Of a DNA stretch of 64,000 bases, positions 28,101 through 40,100 are shown piece by piece (the first letter of the stretch is position 1; each line of letters begins with the position of its first letter). The position numbers were made by a program, and so were the translations under genes. Origin of the DNA: Strix aluco. Its lineage: Eukaryota > Chordata > Aves > Strigiformes > Strigidae. The stretch lies in the NCBI RefSeq assembly GCF_031877795.1, contig NC_133948.1:12570948-12634947 (forward strand). Reading direction: 5' to 3'. The notes below the pieces were generated by a model. The model saw only the letters and a program-made list of their open reading frames with translations. It ran no database searches and was not told the DNA's origin.

Positions 28101-31100
28101 GCACGTATGTATGGATCTAAGGGTCTGAATGACTTTTCTGCTCCTCTTTCTCAAGATGAAGCCAGCAGAAGCCCATCACTGCCCAGCGTGACTGGATCTC
28201 ACTATGTTGTCCCGGAGAGCAGCAGCTCTGTGGGAGGGAAGGCTGCTCCCCCTACAAAAGAAAAGCCAAAGCGAAATGGTGCACGTGGGATCGAAGATGT
28301 GCGACCCAGTGTGGAGAGCCTGCTGGATGAGCTGGAGAGCTCTGTGCCAAGTCCAGTGTGAGTGGTGTTTTGGTGGTTGCTGACTTGGGTGGGGTGGCAC
28401 AGACTCTTGTGAGATGAGTGACTGTAGTGTAGGGACAGATGCTGCAGGAGAGTGACAGACAGAAGATGGGCTTTATCTAAAGGCTTGGAAACCAAGCAAG
28501 TGCATGAAGATGCTGGTGCTCTTTTATCTACTTGTGTATGAAAAAATACATGTCATGTTACGAGAGGTGGATTGTTCAAACTCAGATTTATAGATGATCA
28601 CAAACACCCACTGTCTGACAAAATGAATGTTTGGTCATCATCTGTTTCTTAATGGATGGTGTGTGTGTGTACACACTGATGTTAGGCTTGGCAGAGAGAC
28701 AGGGTCTGTCTGTGTTGTGGAAGCTGGGTCTGCGGGAGGGCTGGCCAGGGTGGACGCTGCTGCTGAAACTCATCATGCTGTGCTTTCCTGGGGGAGCAGT
28801 GGGACTTTCAGTCTAGGAGTGCTCTCCTAGGCTTAAATGCACTTTTTTTTTCTTTTTCTCCGCCCTGCCCCCCCCCCCCCCCCCCCCCCACCCCCAGCCC
28901 TGCAATCACTGTGAGCCAAGGTGAGGTGAGCAGCCCCCAGCGGGTCACTGCCAGTCAGCAGCAGACCCGTATATCTGCTTCTTCAGCTACACGAGAACTG
29001 GATGAGCTGATGGCATCTCTCTCTGACTTTAAGGTAACCTATCATGACAACTTAATACTTCATCTTGTCCCTCCCCACCCCCAGACTCTCTTGCCTGTTA
29101 GCCACACCTGTTGACCTTCGTTAGTCTCCAGAATGCCCTCTTTACCTCTCAAACTTGCTCTGAGAAACTTCCTGTGGTGGTATTCGTGCTGTAGGTGTTC
29201 TTGACTGCTATAAATTCTCATCGCTGGCAGAGTAAGGCAGTTACAGGATCTGTTTTTCCTTCAGTTCTGCAGTTTGTTTGCCAAAGATAATGAGCAATGT
29301 ACTGCTCAGTACAGGGTGAATTATTTTTCTGTGCTACAACTTAACAAGAAGTAAGGGAGCATGGGACACCAGTCTGCTTACTGACAGAGACCAGGCTCCT
29401 CTGTTCTGTGGGATGACCCTCCTCTTTGGAGTGTATTTTTACCCTGATTTACTTCTCCCGAGGAGGATCTTCCAGGCATGTGGTGTGAGCACTGAAGCCT
29501 TTGCATCAGACAGCTGGAGACTTCAAACGTTTCCATCTTAAAACAGTATCTCTTATTCACCTCAAAGTGGGATTAAAGTCTGAGCTTCTTGTGGGGGCAG
29601 AGGATGGCAAATACTATTCAGAATCTTGTTTGGAAATCGAACTATTGTGTTGGAAAAGAACTGCTACTTCAGTCACAAGTAGCACAAAAATCCCATAATA
29701 GGATAAGCTCAGGAGTAACTTGCCTGTGGTCACCTTCATACGTGGAGCACTTGGCATATGTACTTGGATAACTTGTTCTTTTATTCATATCTGTATGTTA
29801 TCATTCCTGCACTAAATGATTAACTGTGGAGCTTATTGTCATGAGACTTCATTTACCCATAATCATAGCAAAATGAAAAATATTTTCTCTTCTTACTTTT
29901 TCAGCTGCTTTGCTTATAGCCTTACTGAATTGTTCAGTTGAATTTGTTCTGAGAGAGGTAGAGAAAGCAAATACCTAATATATTCTCTCTGTTGTCATTG
30001 TTGGGTTTGTCTTTCTTACATACACATGCAAGTCTGCTTTCTAATCCTAAGGAAGTTCCTAACTCTGGTTTTTCCTCATATGGAAGATTCTGCTGATGCT
30101 TGGTGCTTCTTGCCTGTGCTGAACTCCATCTTCTCCTACCATGACTTTAGGTGGGGCAGCCAGAGCTGAGGAATGTTGTGTGAGGAGAGGTAGACAGGGC
30201 ATTCAGTGACAGCTTTGCCGTTTGTTGTTCTGTCTGTGCCACCGTTCATGCGAGCGCTTTTGATGTGTGCTCTGGGTTTCATGGAGGTTGTTACAATACC
30301 CAGAGTTTTGACCAAGTGTGTGAGTTCACACATTGCTGGGAATGAGCATGCACGCTCTGTGGCACTTTGCTTGCCTTGCACTTGCTGGAATTGCATTCAG
30401 TCTGCTATTTCTGGCACAAGTACTTCATTTTGTGAGAATATAGGAGTTACTCACTGTTTTCTCTAGACTTACTGTAGTGTGTGTTTAGTCAACTGCAAAT
30501 ATTGACACCTTAAGTTGCCTTTTTCCTCCATATTAGGTCCTAGGGTAGAGTGCAGGATATCCACAAGTGTCTGTTCAGTCTGGTTGAAAAAACTGTGAAG
30601 CTGGAGAAGAGTTCCCACCTGTGCTGCTGGCGTACCCTGCCTTGTTCCTTCCGCACGCTGTGGGAGCTTGAGAGCTGTCACCTAGTGCCCCTGCTGCTTT
30701 TCTCAGGGCTCAGAAAACAAGCTCGGGGTGTGGTTGCTGCCACCAGCCTTTGCTCCTAGGTGAGCTCTTGGCAGCTGAGAATGACCTTGCCCAGCACAGG
30801 TTTTCGTTGCAAAATACGGGGAGGGGACATTTCTTAGTGTGGGTGTTCAAATGCTTTGCAGTCTTGAGAAGAGTCCTAAGAATCTTTGTGCAACTCCAAT
30901 AAAACCTGCATGGCAGAGATGAGCCGCCTTCTGTAATACTGCCTGCCTTCCTGGCTTAGTTTCTGGTTAAGCTCTGAGAGCAAACTGAAATGCAGCAAGA
31001 CTAAGATTTGGCCTTTATAAATACAGCATTAGTATTTTCACGAGACATTGAACTCATCTGTGTCTAAACGTTCGTCCTGAAGCACAAAGAACATGGATTC

Positions 31101-34100
31101 TGTGATCATTTTCCTTTTGTTTATATTGTCATTGACTGTTTTTAATGGTTAGTTTACTTTTTCCTGTCCTCCAGGTTGTTTAATTTTCCCTTCAATCCTG
31201 GTTTGGTTTTACCTCCTCTGTTTGTGCCAACTAGTGGGGTTAGCTTGTCTGTAAAAATGAATTTCTAGACTGTACCAGTAGCAGGATGGAAGAGAAGTGG
31301 AGTGTTTGCAACGGTGAAAGATGAAAGGCTGTTGTTCAAGTGCCAGACCTGTGTGTGGTTGCAAGAAATAGGACAGAAAAACTGAGTATGATGTGTAACT
31401 AGTTGGAGTTGGTACAACTAGAAGTTGCATTAGGCGAGGATGCAAGGAGGCACTGATGCTTAATGTCCCTCATACTCCAGAGTAAAAGGTGCTATTACAG
31501 ACTGATACATTACCCTTTTATCATCTTCTGCTCGCTTTAATGAGTTGCTCATTCTTCTTGCTTACAGAATCCATTTGATTTTGCTTATCTAGCTCATCAG
31601 TCAGCGAGCACTGGATTACTTAATGCACTTGTTTTGTCAACCTCTGCCATTTCTGTGTAATAGGATGCCTGCTTACTGCATAGCTAGATGCTTGTATTTA
31701 ACTGTTCTATTACTGTTGAGTGTTTAACCGTTGCTCTTATTTTGGAGCTAGTATGTTTTTAATATGCTGAAAATACTTGCTTTTGAGCAAAATGATAGTC
31801 TTGCCTTGAAAATGACTGACTTCATTTTAGGCCTGGAAACTAAGTGGAAACTGGGTTACTTTTACAGGTGCGTTCTGCTTAGGCAAAATACAGGGGAAAC
31901 ACAACACTGGGAAATTCCCTCATTTGAACTACTGAATGTACTTAGTCCTTTTCATCTCTGCTGTGACTGTGGGTCTTGCTGTGCTACTCAAGGGGAGGAG
32001 CAATTCTAATAAATTGTGGTCCCTTATTGCTCCTTCCTTTCTGAGCATGGATGGTCTTCCTGTAGCTCCTGACCCCTCGGGGTGGTAGCAGCTTGAGTCA
32101 GCTGAAGGTATATGTCTCTTCCATCTTCTGGCAGATTTTGTGCATGTTCTGGTTAATTTTATCCTTTTATTCATGATAAGTATCTCAGAAAGGTAAGTAG
32201 AGACTGAGATACCATCCATGGGCTTAGGAAGTTATGTGCCCCACTACCTTAGACCATAAGCATCTAACTTCTTGAGGCTTCTTTGGAAAGTGTAACTTAA
32301 GAATCAGAGCAGGTCTTGAGAGCTCTTGGATTTGGAAATCCTTTGTGGATATGTTTATAAAACTGATAGGGCTCAGCATTGGACTTTGGTTGACTTGGTG
32401 TGTGAACTTGTCCAAGCCACTGTTCTGATTTTCCCTTTTTAAGAAAAAGGATGTCTCCTAGAGTTTAGCTAGGAACTACTGAAAATGGGGAAAGTAAGAA
32501 CCAGGATCTTTCATTTTCAGAAGATCCTGTAAGTCAAGGAGAATGAAAAACTCTATCACTTGCTCTTGTTAGAGTGTATTTTGGATCAAAATTAGTAGTG
32601 ATTTTATTACAGTGTAAATGTGGACCCTTTGGCCTAAGGGAAAGAGGCTAATCTAGCCACCTAAGCAATGCTTACAAGGGCGTGGAGTGACTGACAGACT
32701 CGAATAGATTCAGTATGTGTCACATCCAAGGTGAGATTAGTGATGTGAATAGAACAAAGCCCATGTCATCTGTTCATGCTGTGAATGCCCTGAAGCTTTG
32801 TTTTCATTGCCATGAACTCAGCCAACTGGAGCATTTTATTAGTGTATCAAGAAGAAAATGTCATGCTTTGTTCTATTCATTGATTGCTTTTTTTTTTAGC
32901 TTTGAAATGTAAAATTTACATGTCTGACTATGAGTAAGTTAACGTGACCTTTACTCACAGGCTAGACATTCCTGGGTTTGTAGCTGGCTTCCCAGCAGCT
33001 GCTGCGTGCCCCTATCACAGCTGCAGGTGAACGCATGAGCTATCACTTAGAAGGAGGGCATAAGTGAAGGATTTTGATGGCTGTAGAACTTCATCTCCCG
33101 TAATTTCCTGTGAAGATCAGCACAATGTCATACTGGTTCTGCTCTTTGATATCTCATTTTCCTTCCTTACTCTTGGAAGTAAGGCTTTGGATCAACATGG
33201 CTCTTTGATTTGGAGGTTGTGATTGCTATAATGCTTAATTCTTTGCTTTTTTCCTTCTCCTTACCTCTGTCTCTATCTCTTTCTCTCCTTATTCCTTCTG
33301 TCTCCTTTTTTGCAGACTAGTTCCACTATGTCTCTGATTTCTGAACCGTCCCTAGAACCAGTTCCCAGTTCAGCAAATGCAGCTTCCAGCAACACTCCTC
33401 ACAGCTTAACAGTGCTATCTCATTCCAAACACCCTTCTGCAGGTCACAGTGGGGACTCGGCAGTGCCAACATCTGCCCCCTCAGCAGTCCTCTGCACTGA
33501 GGCAGGCAGTAACACCGTAGTTCTGCCTTCTTCAGGGCATTCTGCCGCTCCTCCACATATGCCCTGTTTGCCACAAATGGTCCCTGTGCCCCCACCACGA
33601 TTCTCTTCTGGTTCTGCTACTCGTGGGGAGCAGATGACCTCTGCAAGCTTGGGGCCGAGCAGAAAGCCTGACCCTCCTAGAAATGTTTTCCAGGCTGTGC
33701 CAGCTTCCAGTGTGGAGCTTCTGTCTAGATCTGCTAATGTGGAGGCCCAAGGCCTAGAGAGTGGTTTGGCAAAAGAGTCTGAGAAGAAGGAGCAGAGAAC
33801 TGACTCCAAAATCTCAACTGTACCAGTTTCAAACACTTTAAATGGTCAAGGGAGGGGGCAGATACCTAAAGAGCTGGATCAGCAGGGAGCATTCAGGGAC
33901 AATTCAGCCCTTCCTTCCCAGGGCAGAAATGTGGAAACAGCTTTAGATGAGCTGTGGGCCCTGGAGCTGTCTGCACATGTGCCAGAGGTACATGCAAAGA
34001 ATGACAGCGCTTTGAATCCTGTGTATGAACCTTCTGTTGTGGCCCTGGATCGATGTCATGTCTTCCTAGACACTAAAAACCAGTTGGGCTTTGTAGTGGA

Positions 34101-37100
34101 GCAAGGACAGGATCTAAAAGCTGAAGTACCACATGAAACCAAGGTAGATGGCTGTCCTGAGCTGGTCAGGAAGAGGCAGGGCAGAGAGAGAACTCCTAGG
34201 AAGGCAGGTACTGCTAACATGAACAAAGCTGGAGGAGACCAGGAAAATGAGCAGTTCAGAAGCTCTGCAGTCGCTCCAGAATCTGCTGAAAATGTCTGGA
34301 AAGCTGAATGGGATCTGCCATGCATCTCCAAACCACCCATTGAGAGGATTTCTGCATCAGGCCAGGCAGGCACTGAATGAATGTAGGAGTAGGATGAGCA
34401 CTAGCTGGGGCTGTTCTGACAGCGCACTAACATGTTGTGTGTGGTGTGAGTGTGCCCAGACTCACCCACGCTAACAGCACGCAGCTCTGAGCAGTGTTAG
34501 CGACAGCTGCACGTCACGGCGGTTTGAAATCCTCAGCTTTATCTTGTGGTCTCTTCTGCATGTCAGTCAGCAGCACAGAACATGGCAGTCTGTAGGGAAT
34601 TCCCTGTGAAATGGACTTTTATTCCCTAACTGGGGTAAGGTTCAGTCCACAGAGGCTTCTGAAAAGTTAAAGGGCTGTTTCATGCCACCGGAGGATGTTC
34701 CTGACTTGGGCTGGCAGCTCCTCTGCTCTGCTCGCCTTTTTAGGTCTCGTTGCTGGAGCTCTTAGTGTTCCTTCCAGCGGTGGAAGTACGCTCAGTGCAC
34801 CAGACATCTCTGACCAAGAGTCTTATGCCTGTAAAGGGCAAACAGAGAGGCTGCTCTGTGTCCTTGTGATGCTGAGGTTTCTTCACAGCAACAACTCAGT
34901 GGAGTGGTCGTGCTGCACCTCCTATCTTGGCTTCCTGCTGGTTAATCTTTCCCTTCCTTTTCTAGATAGTTATTTTTGGCTGCTGTGATTATCCTTACAG
35001 GGTTTTTCCTTGCACTGACTCACTGTTCTGGGCTGTGCCAAGAAGAATTTTGGCATTGTGGAATAAATGTCATCACTCTTCCTGCTCGCAGTTGTCACTA
35101 ATGGCTTGAGTTTGTGCTGTTGCATCTTGGGGCTTGCTCTGACACTGTTCTTCTCTGCTGATACTATTACCTTTGTCATTTAGATTAAATCTTTAATCAA
35201 GAGGACAAAAGAGACTTCGAATGTGCATCCAATGTATCGTGACCTCTCTCCAAGGCGTAAACTAGGTCCTGCCATATTTCACAAGACCAAGTCCCAAGAT
35301 CGCTTGATTGAAGAGCTGCAGGACAGACTGGGCATCGCTAAACAGGAACAAGAAGAGTGGAAAAGCCAGGATGACTGGCTGACAGAGGGGGTCATTATCA
35401 CTGTCAGACCCCAGGGGGAAGAGCAGAATGGTGGACAGCAAGTAGAGAAGGTAGAAAGCAGGGACACCTGCTGGGAAGTTCCAGCATGTCCCTCTGTCCA
35501 GATAGCATTTAGTGGAGGTGCAGATTAAGTTTCTGAGTGTCCTAAGCAACACAAAATGAAGAACTAAGTCTTTCTACTCACCCTTGTCTGGCCTGAAAAG
35601 GGAACCAGCATGCAGGTCCTAGTTCTTGTTGTTTAAGAACTGGAGTGGGATCTGAGGGTGCTGGTGATGGTATCCGTTTGGGCGGTCTATTACTATCACG
35701 TGTCAAGTGTCCATGTGGGGATTATTTTTAAAACCACACTGGAAAGTCTGTCATAGAGGTTTGTTTTGTTTTTCCCAGTACTGTACCTGTGCAGGAAGTT
35801 CTGGGTATAAGATGGTGCTTTTCCTTGAGCTACACAGAGAAGTTTTCTAGTTCCCTTCTCTTTCTTGCTGCTTTTTCCCCTCAGATAAACATACTGGTAA
35901 CAACCAGCCTTCCTGTTGCAGGAAGTGCTTGTTGGTTCCTCTTTGGGTTTATTCACCTTTCTTCTTCCTCCGTGTCTTTCTAGGTGGTTTTTCCTCCAGA
36001 ATCCCCGCTTCCCCCAAGGAGGACGATCTCTGTTCCAGCCTCTCCCCCGCTCCAGCCTTCCAAAGAAGCTGCAAAGACAGTCCCTGCTAACGTTGCTCCC
36101 TCTCATGCCTCTGGCTCTGCACCTCTCCTCCCACTCCTACCTCAGGCTTCCCATGTGCCATCTACCCCAGCTCCTAGTCCAGTCTCCTCTTCCTTCACCT
36201 TGGCTCCCCAGCCTCTCTTCCAGTGGGAAACTTCTGATGATGATTATCATGAGCTTTCTGTTGTGGGCACCCCTCCTTCTGAAGATCCTAGGCGTTCGTG
36301 TTCTCCCCAGACGTGGACCCTTAGCACCAAGTCAGTTGTTTCTGTTGGCTGTCAGACTGAAGATGATGCTCTCTTCCCACAGATGCAGGCAGGCTTCTCT
36401 CTCTGGTTTATTTTTTTAGCAGTGTTTTCCAGTCCAACTATCGCTCCCAGCTTGATAGCTCAGTAGGTGCAATGTTCAGGTAAAGACTGTTCTGAACTGC
36501 TAGAGAGGAGAGAGGACTCATTGGCAATATCTAATCCCAGCAGTGCCTGTCCAGCACTGCAAAGTACGTGTCTGTGCAATAACCTGCTGGGGTGTGTGTG
36601 GTTCCTGTCTGTCCTTATGATCACTTTGTGCAGCAGGGACTTTATTTCCCTCTGAGATGAAGAAGGTAGCTCTGAAACACAGACTGCAACTCTCCCTGCC
36701 ACAATCTCTCATGGAGTGGGGGGAGTAAAAGATGGCAAAATCTCAGTACTGGAAGGAGCAGATCAGCAGCCCTTCATGTGTTTGCACGTTCAGACAGGTG
36801 TCCACGGTGCGAGTGGGTTTTGGGGAGGAGATGGTATGATCAAGAGCTGTTCAGCATGTCCCATCAGGGAAGGGCTGTAGCTTCAGGATGATGGGAAATC
36901 TTAATGTCTATGAGCAGTGCAGTGGTGTGCAGTGTTATGTGTACAGGCAGCTCTCAAGCAGTGAGCAAGGAACCACCTCTACATCTTGAACTGTTGTACT
37001 TTTCAGGTGACCTCTGCTCCTCCCCTCGTCCGCAGTGCCAATCTGCTGGCTGCTCATGCACCCCTGGGCCCCCCCACCCCTGAGAAGGCAGGACCTCCTT

Positions 37101-40100
37101 TCTGTTTGCTCAGCATGGTGTGCTCTGCTGGTTGATGAGTGTGCTGCAGACGATGCTGGGATCTGCTCGAGAGCTCCCAGCACCATTAATGTAGATGATA
37201 CCCTGTAGCGCATGGTTTGCTGCTCGTAGAGCTCCTAGCTGAACTAGACTGATGGCACACCTCAGGGGTGAAAGGTGGGAATTTGAAGGGCCTTTGCATG
37301 ATGAATTGATGTGGATGCTGTGCTGAATGTCCCCTGTAAGCAGCAGGCATTGTGTGCAGGAGATGGAAACAAACCTCTTTCAGGTGGGGACTCATCTGTG
37401 AGCTGTCGAGGAGGCTGGCTCGCCAGGCCAGGTACCAAGTACAGCAGGCGCAGGTGGTTGTGCCTGCACTGAGGTCAGCTGTGGCTTGCAGGAGCCTGTG
37501 GTCCCTACAGGCAAGGGTGAAGTGCTCTTTGCTACGTGTTGAATTCATCTCACCTCCTTTCTCTCCAGATGGTATTTATCATTTGTGTGCGACATTTGTG
37601 CCTGCCCTGCCTGGTGGCTGCAAACCCCTTGGTAGAGCGAGAGAGGGATATGCTTCCCTTGACACAGGGATATGCTTCCCTTGACACAGGGATATGCTTC
37701 CCTTGACACGGTCCAGCCCTTTTCCTCCTGCTGTGCCACGCGGGAAGCCCTGGCTTTGTCCGGGGACTCTGGCCTGGGTTTTTGTACAGAGGCCTGCTGC
37801 CTCCCGCTGCGAGAACTCTCCTTGCAGTCGTGTGCTTTGGAGACATTCACTGTAACCCTTTGGTAGCAAATAACTGCTGTGTGGCAGGGGGTTTGTTTTA
37901 GGCTCAGAACGTTGGGGTGTGATGGCTCTGCTGTGTGCTGCTGGACTAGGAGAGGTTGTGAGTTATGGGATGGCAGGGAGGAGGGGAAAAGCTGTGTGTT
38001 AGACTTCATTGGGAGTCATGCTGCATGCGACGTAAAGCTGAGGAGTATGTGTGTATATGTGTGTGTAAAAAAAGCTTAAATTATGTCATGAGAATTTTTG
38101 TAGAAACAGGTAGAAACCAGAGTTTGTCATTGAGTGAAGACTACAAGTACAGGACAGGGAATAGAGCTCCTCCTGCGGCTGGAAGGGCAGGTTCTGTCAA
38201 GGCTCTGAAGCCTCTGAATTGTGTCCCTACTCCCCTGGCTGTGCCAGCAGCAGGCTGGTGGGTTGTTCACAAGCATAGATTTTATGTCTGTTTTAATCTA
38301 TCCTCTTAGTAAAAGAAAATGTGCTCCAGACCAACATCTCAGGGAGGGACTTTTCTGGGTCTCTCTAAACCTGACAGTAGCTATTGCAGTGCAATGTCAG
38401 CTACAATAATCTGCATTTCATTATTGTGGTTTGTCTGCAAAGGGGGCTTTGATGGCCAAAGAGAACATACACTTTGTTTATAAGTTCTGAACCTAAGTAA
38501 AATATTTTTCCCCCTCCTCTGGGAAGCCTTTCCAAGCCATGTGTACTGTGGTGCTGTGAGTTTCAGAAACAGCCTCTGAGACAACTATCTTAATCCCTTC
38601 CCCTCCACCCCTGTGCATTTCCAGCTGTCCGACAATAGACGTGGCAGTCTTTGCGTTGCAGTCCTCTCTGCTAGGGCTCTGCTGTGGATGCACTGCCCTC
38701 TCTGTAGGTAAACAGCAGGCAGCTCCAAGAGAGTTACTTCCTTCCTGCTTCCACTTGCTTAGCTCAGGCGTGGGGTGAGAGCCACCTGATGGGGGCAAAG
38801 GAGACTTGGCAAAAAGATCTGCAGAAGGTGGTGCAGAGGGAGGCTAAGGAAGAAGATATTCTAGCTGAAAGGGAGGTAAGAGGAGGAGGAGGAGAGGGAT
38901 TTCTGTCAGAGAGGAGAAAGTGACAACAGAGAGAGAGCAACAGCATAGAAATAGAGGTCAAGGAGAAGGGGCCCTCTGGATGGTGTCTCTGCTTTGTCAG
39001 CTGGCCAGGAACTGATAAAATAAAAGGAGATTTTTGGCAGAGGTTTAGAGAGCGCTGTACTGACTACTTGGGATCTGCTGGTGACTTCTGCTGTGTGCCC
39101 AGTGTAGGAAAATCAAATCCTTGGTTCACAGCTCTGCTGTTACACATCCCAGGCTCTCTGCATGGCTCTGCATGGGCAGAATACATGTGTGTACTTGACC
39201 CTGGCTCTCACAGGCTTCTGCTGTCTCCTAGCAATCTCCTGTCTGTCTCTACAGAGGAGCCACTGGCAGCAACAGCAGGCATTTATCTTGGAAGCACAGC
39301 AGCACTTGCCTTACAGTCTTTGTTTTCTCTTCCCTGCAGTTCATGGCGCAGGGGAAGGCTGGGAGCAGCTCCCCTCCATCCACAGCCTCCAAGCCTGGCA
39401 GTCAGCTGGACACCATGCTGGGAAGTCTCCAGTCTGACCTGAACAAACTGGGTGTCGCTACCGTTGCCAAAGGTGTCTGTGGAGCCTGCAAGAAGCCTAT
39501 TGCTGGGCAGGTGAGTTGAAGGTGCTGTCTCATTGCTGAGTCTTGGGCTGCAGCTGGGAGTAATGGGGAGGGCTGTTTCGTGAGGCTGAAGAGACTGGAG
39601 ATGCTGGAGAAACTGAAGTACTGTATTTATCCACTGGCTAGGTACGCTGTAAGCTCCTCCAGTGACCTCTACCCTGCCCTTGAGGGACTGCCCTCTCCTG
39701 AGATGATAGGTAATTCAGTTTTCATGCTACCCCAGTCCAGGGCTCACTTGAGTAGTAGAACTTGTCATTCTTGCTGACCTCCAGCTGGTATCTTGTCATG
39801 TGGTCTAGGGGAGAGGGAGATAAGAGTTGTCCTTCATAATTTGTCTTCCCAACAGGTAGTTACAGCCATGGGGAAAACCTGGCACCCTGAGCACTTCGTC
39901 TGCACCCACTGCCAGGAGGAGATCGGGTCGCGGAACTTCTTTGAACGGGATGGTCAACCCTACTGCGAGAAAGACTATCACAACCTCTTCTCCCCTCGCT
40001 GCTACTACTGCAATGGGCCGATCCTTGATGTGAGTTCCTTGGGGGGATTAAGGGTGCTGGCAAGGTGCTGCAGACTTGGATGTTAAAAACTCCACTTTAC

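Noticed and set aside
33326-33836. Minus-strand frames opposite the large PXN exon
   Set aside because: Shadows of the + strand reading, which has the acceptor and correct phase.
34695-34988. Possible further PXN cassette after the acceptor-like cgcctttttag near 34742
   Set aside because: Neither reading frame has a convincing donor or protein-like composition.
35779-35850. Acceptor-like tttgtttttcccag at 35765-35778 with a short open frame
   Set aside because: No acceptable donor before an in-frame stop, so not called as an exon.
37645-37710. Tandem repeat considered as a CRISPR array
   Set aside because: Units are directly adjacent without spacers and the DNA is a vertebrate intron.
37545-38009. 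154-codon minus-strand frame with a repeated peptide
   Set aside because: The repeated peptide is simply the 22-bp minisatellite read in reverse; there is no other evidence of a gene.
39255-39315. Gln-rich open stretch just upstream of PXN exon 7 after tctctacag
   Set aside because: No donor precedes the genuine exon 7 acceptor, and it looks like intron.
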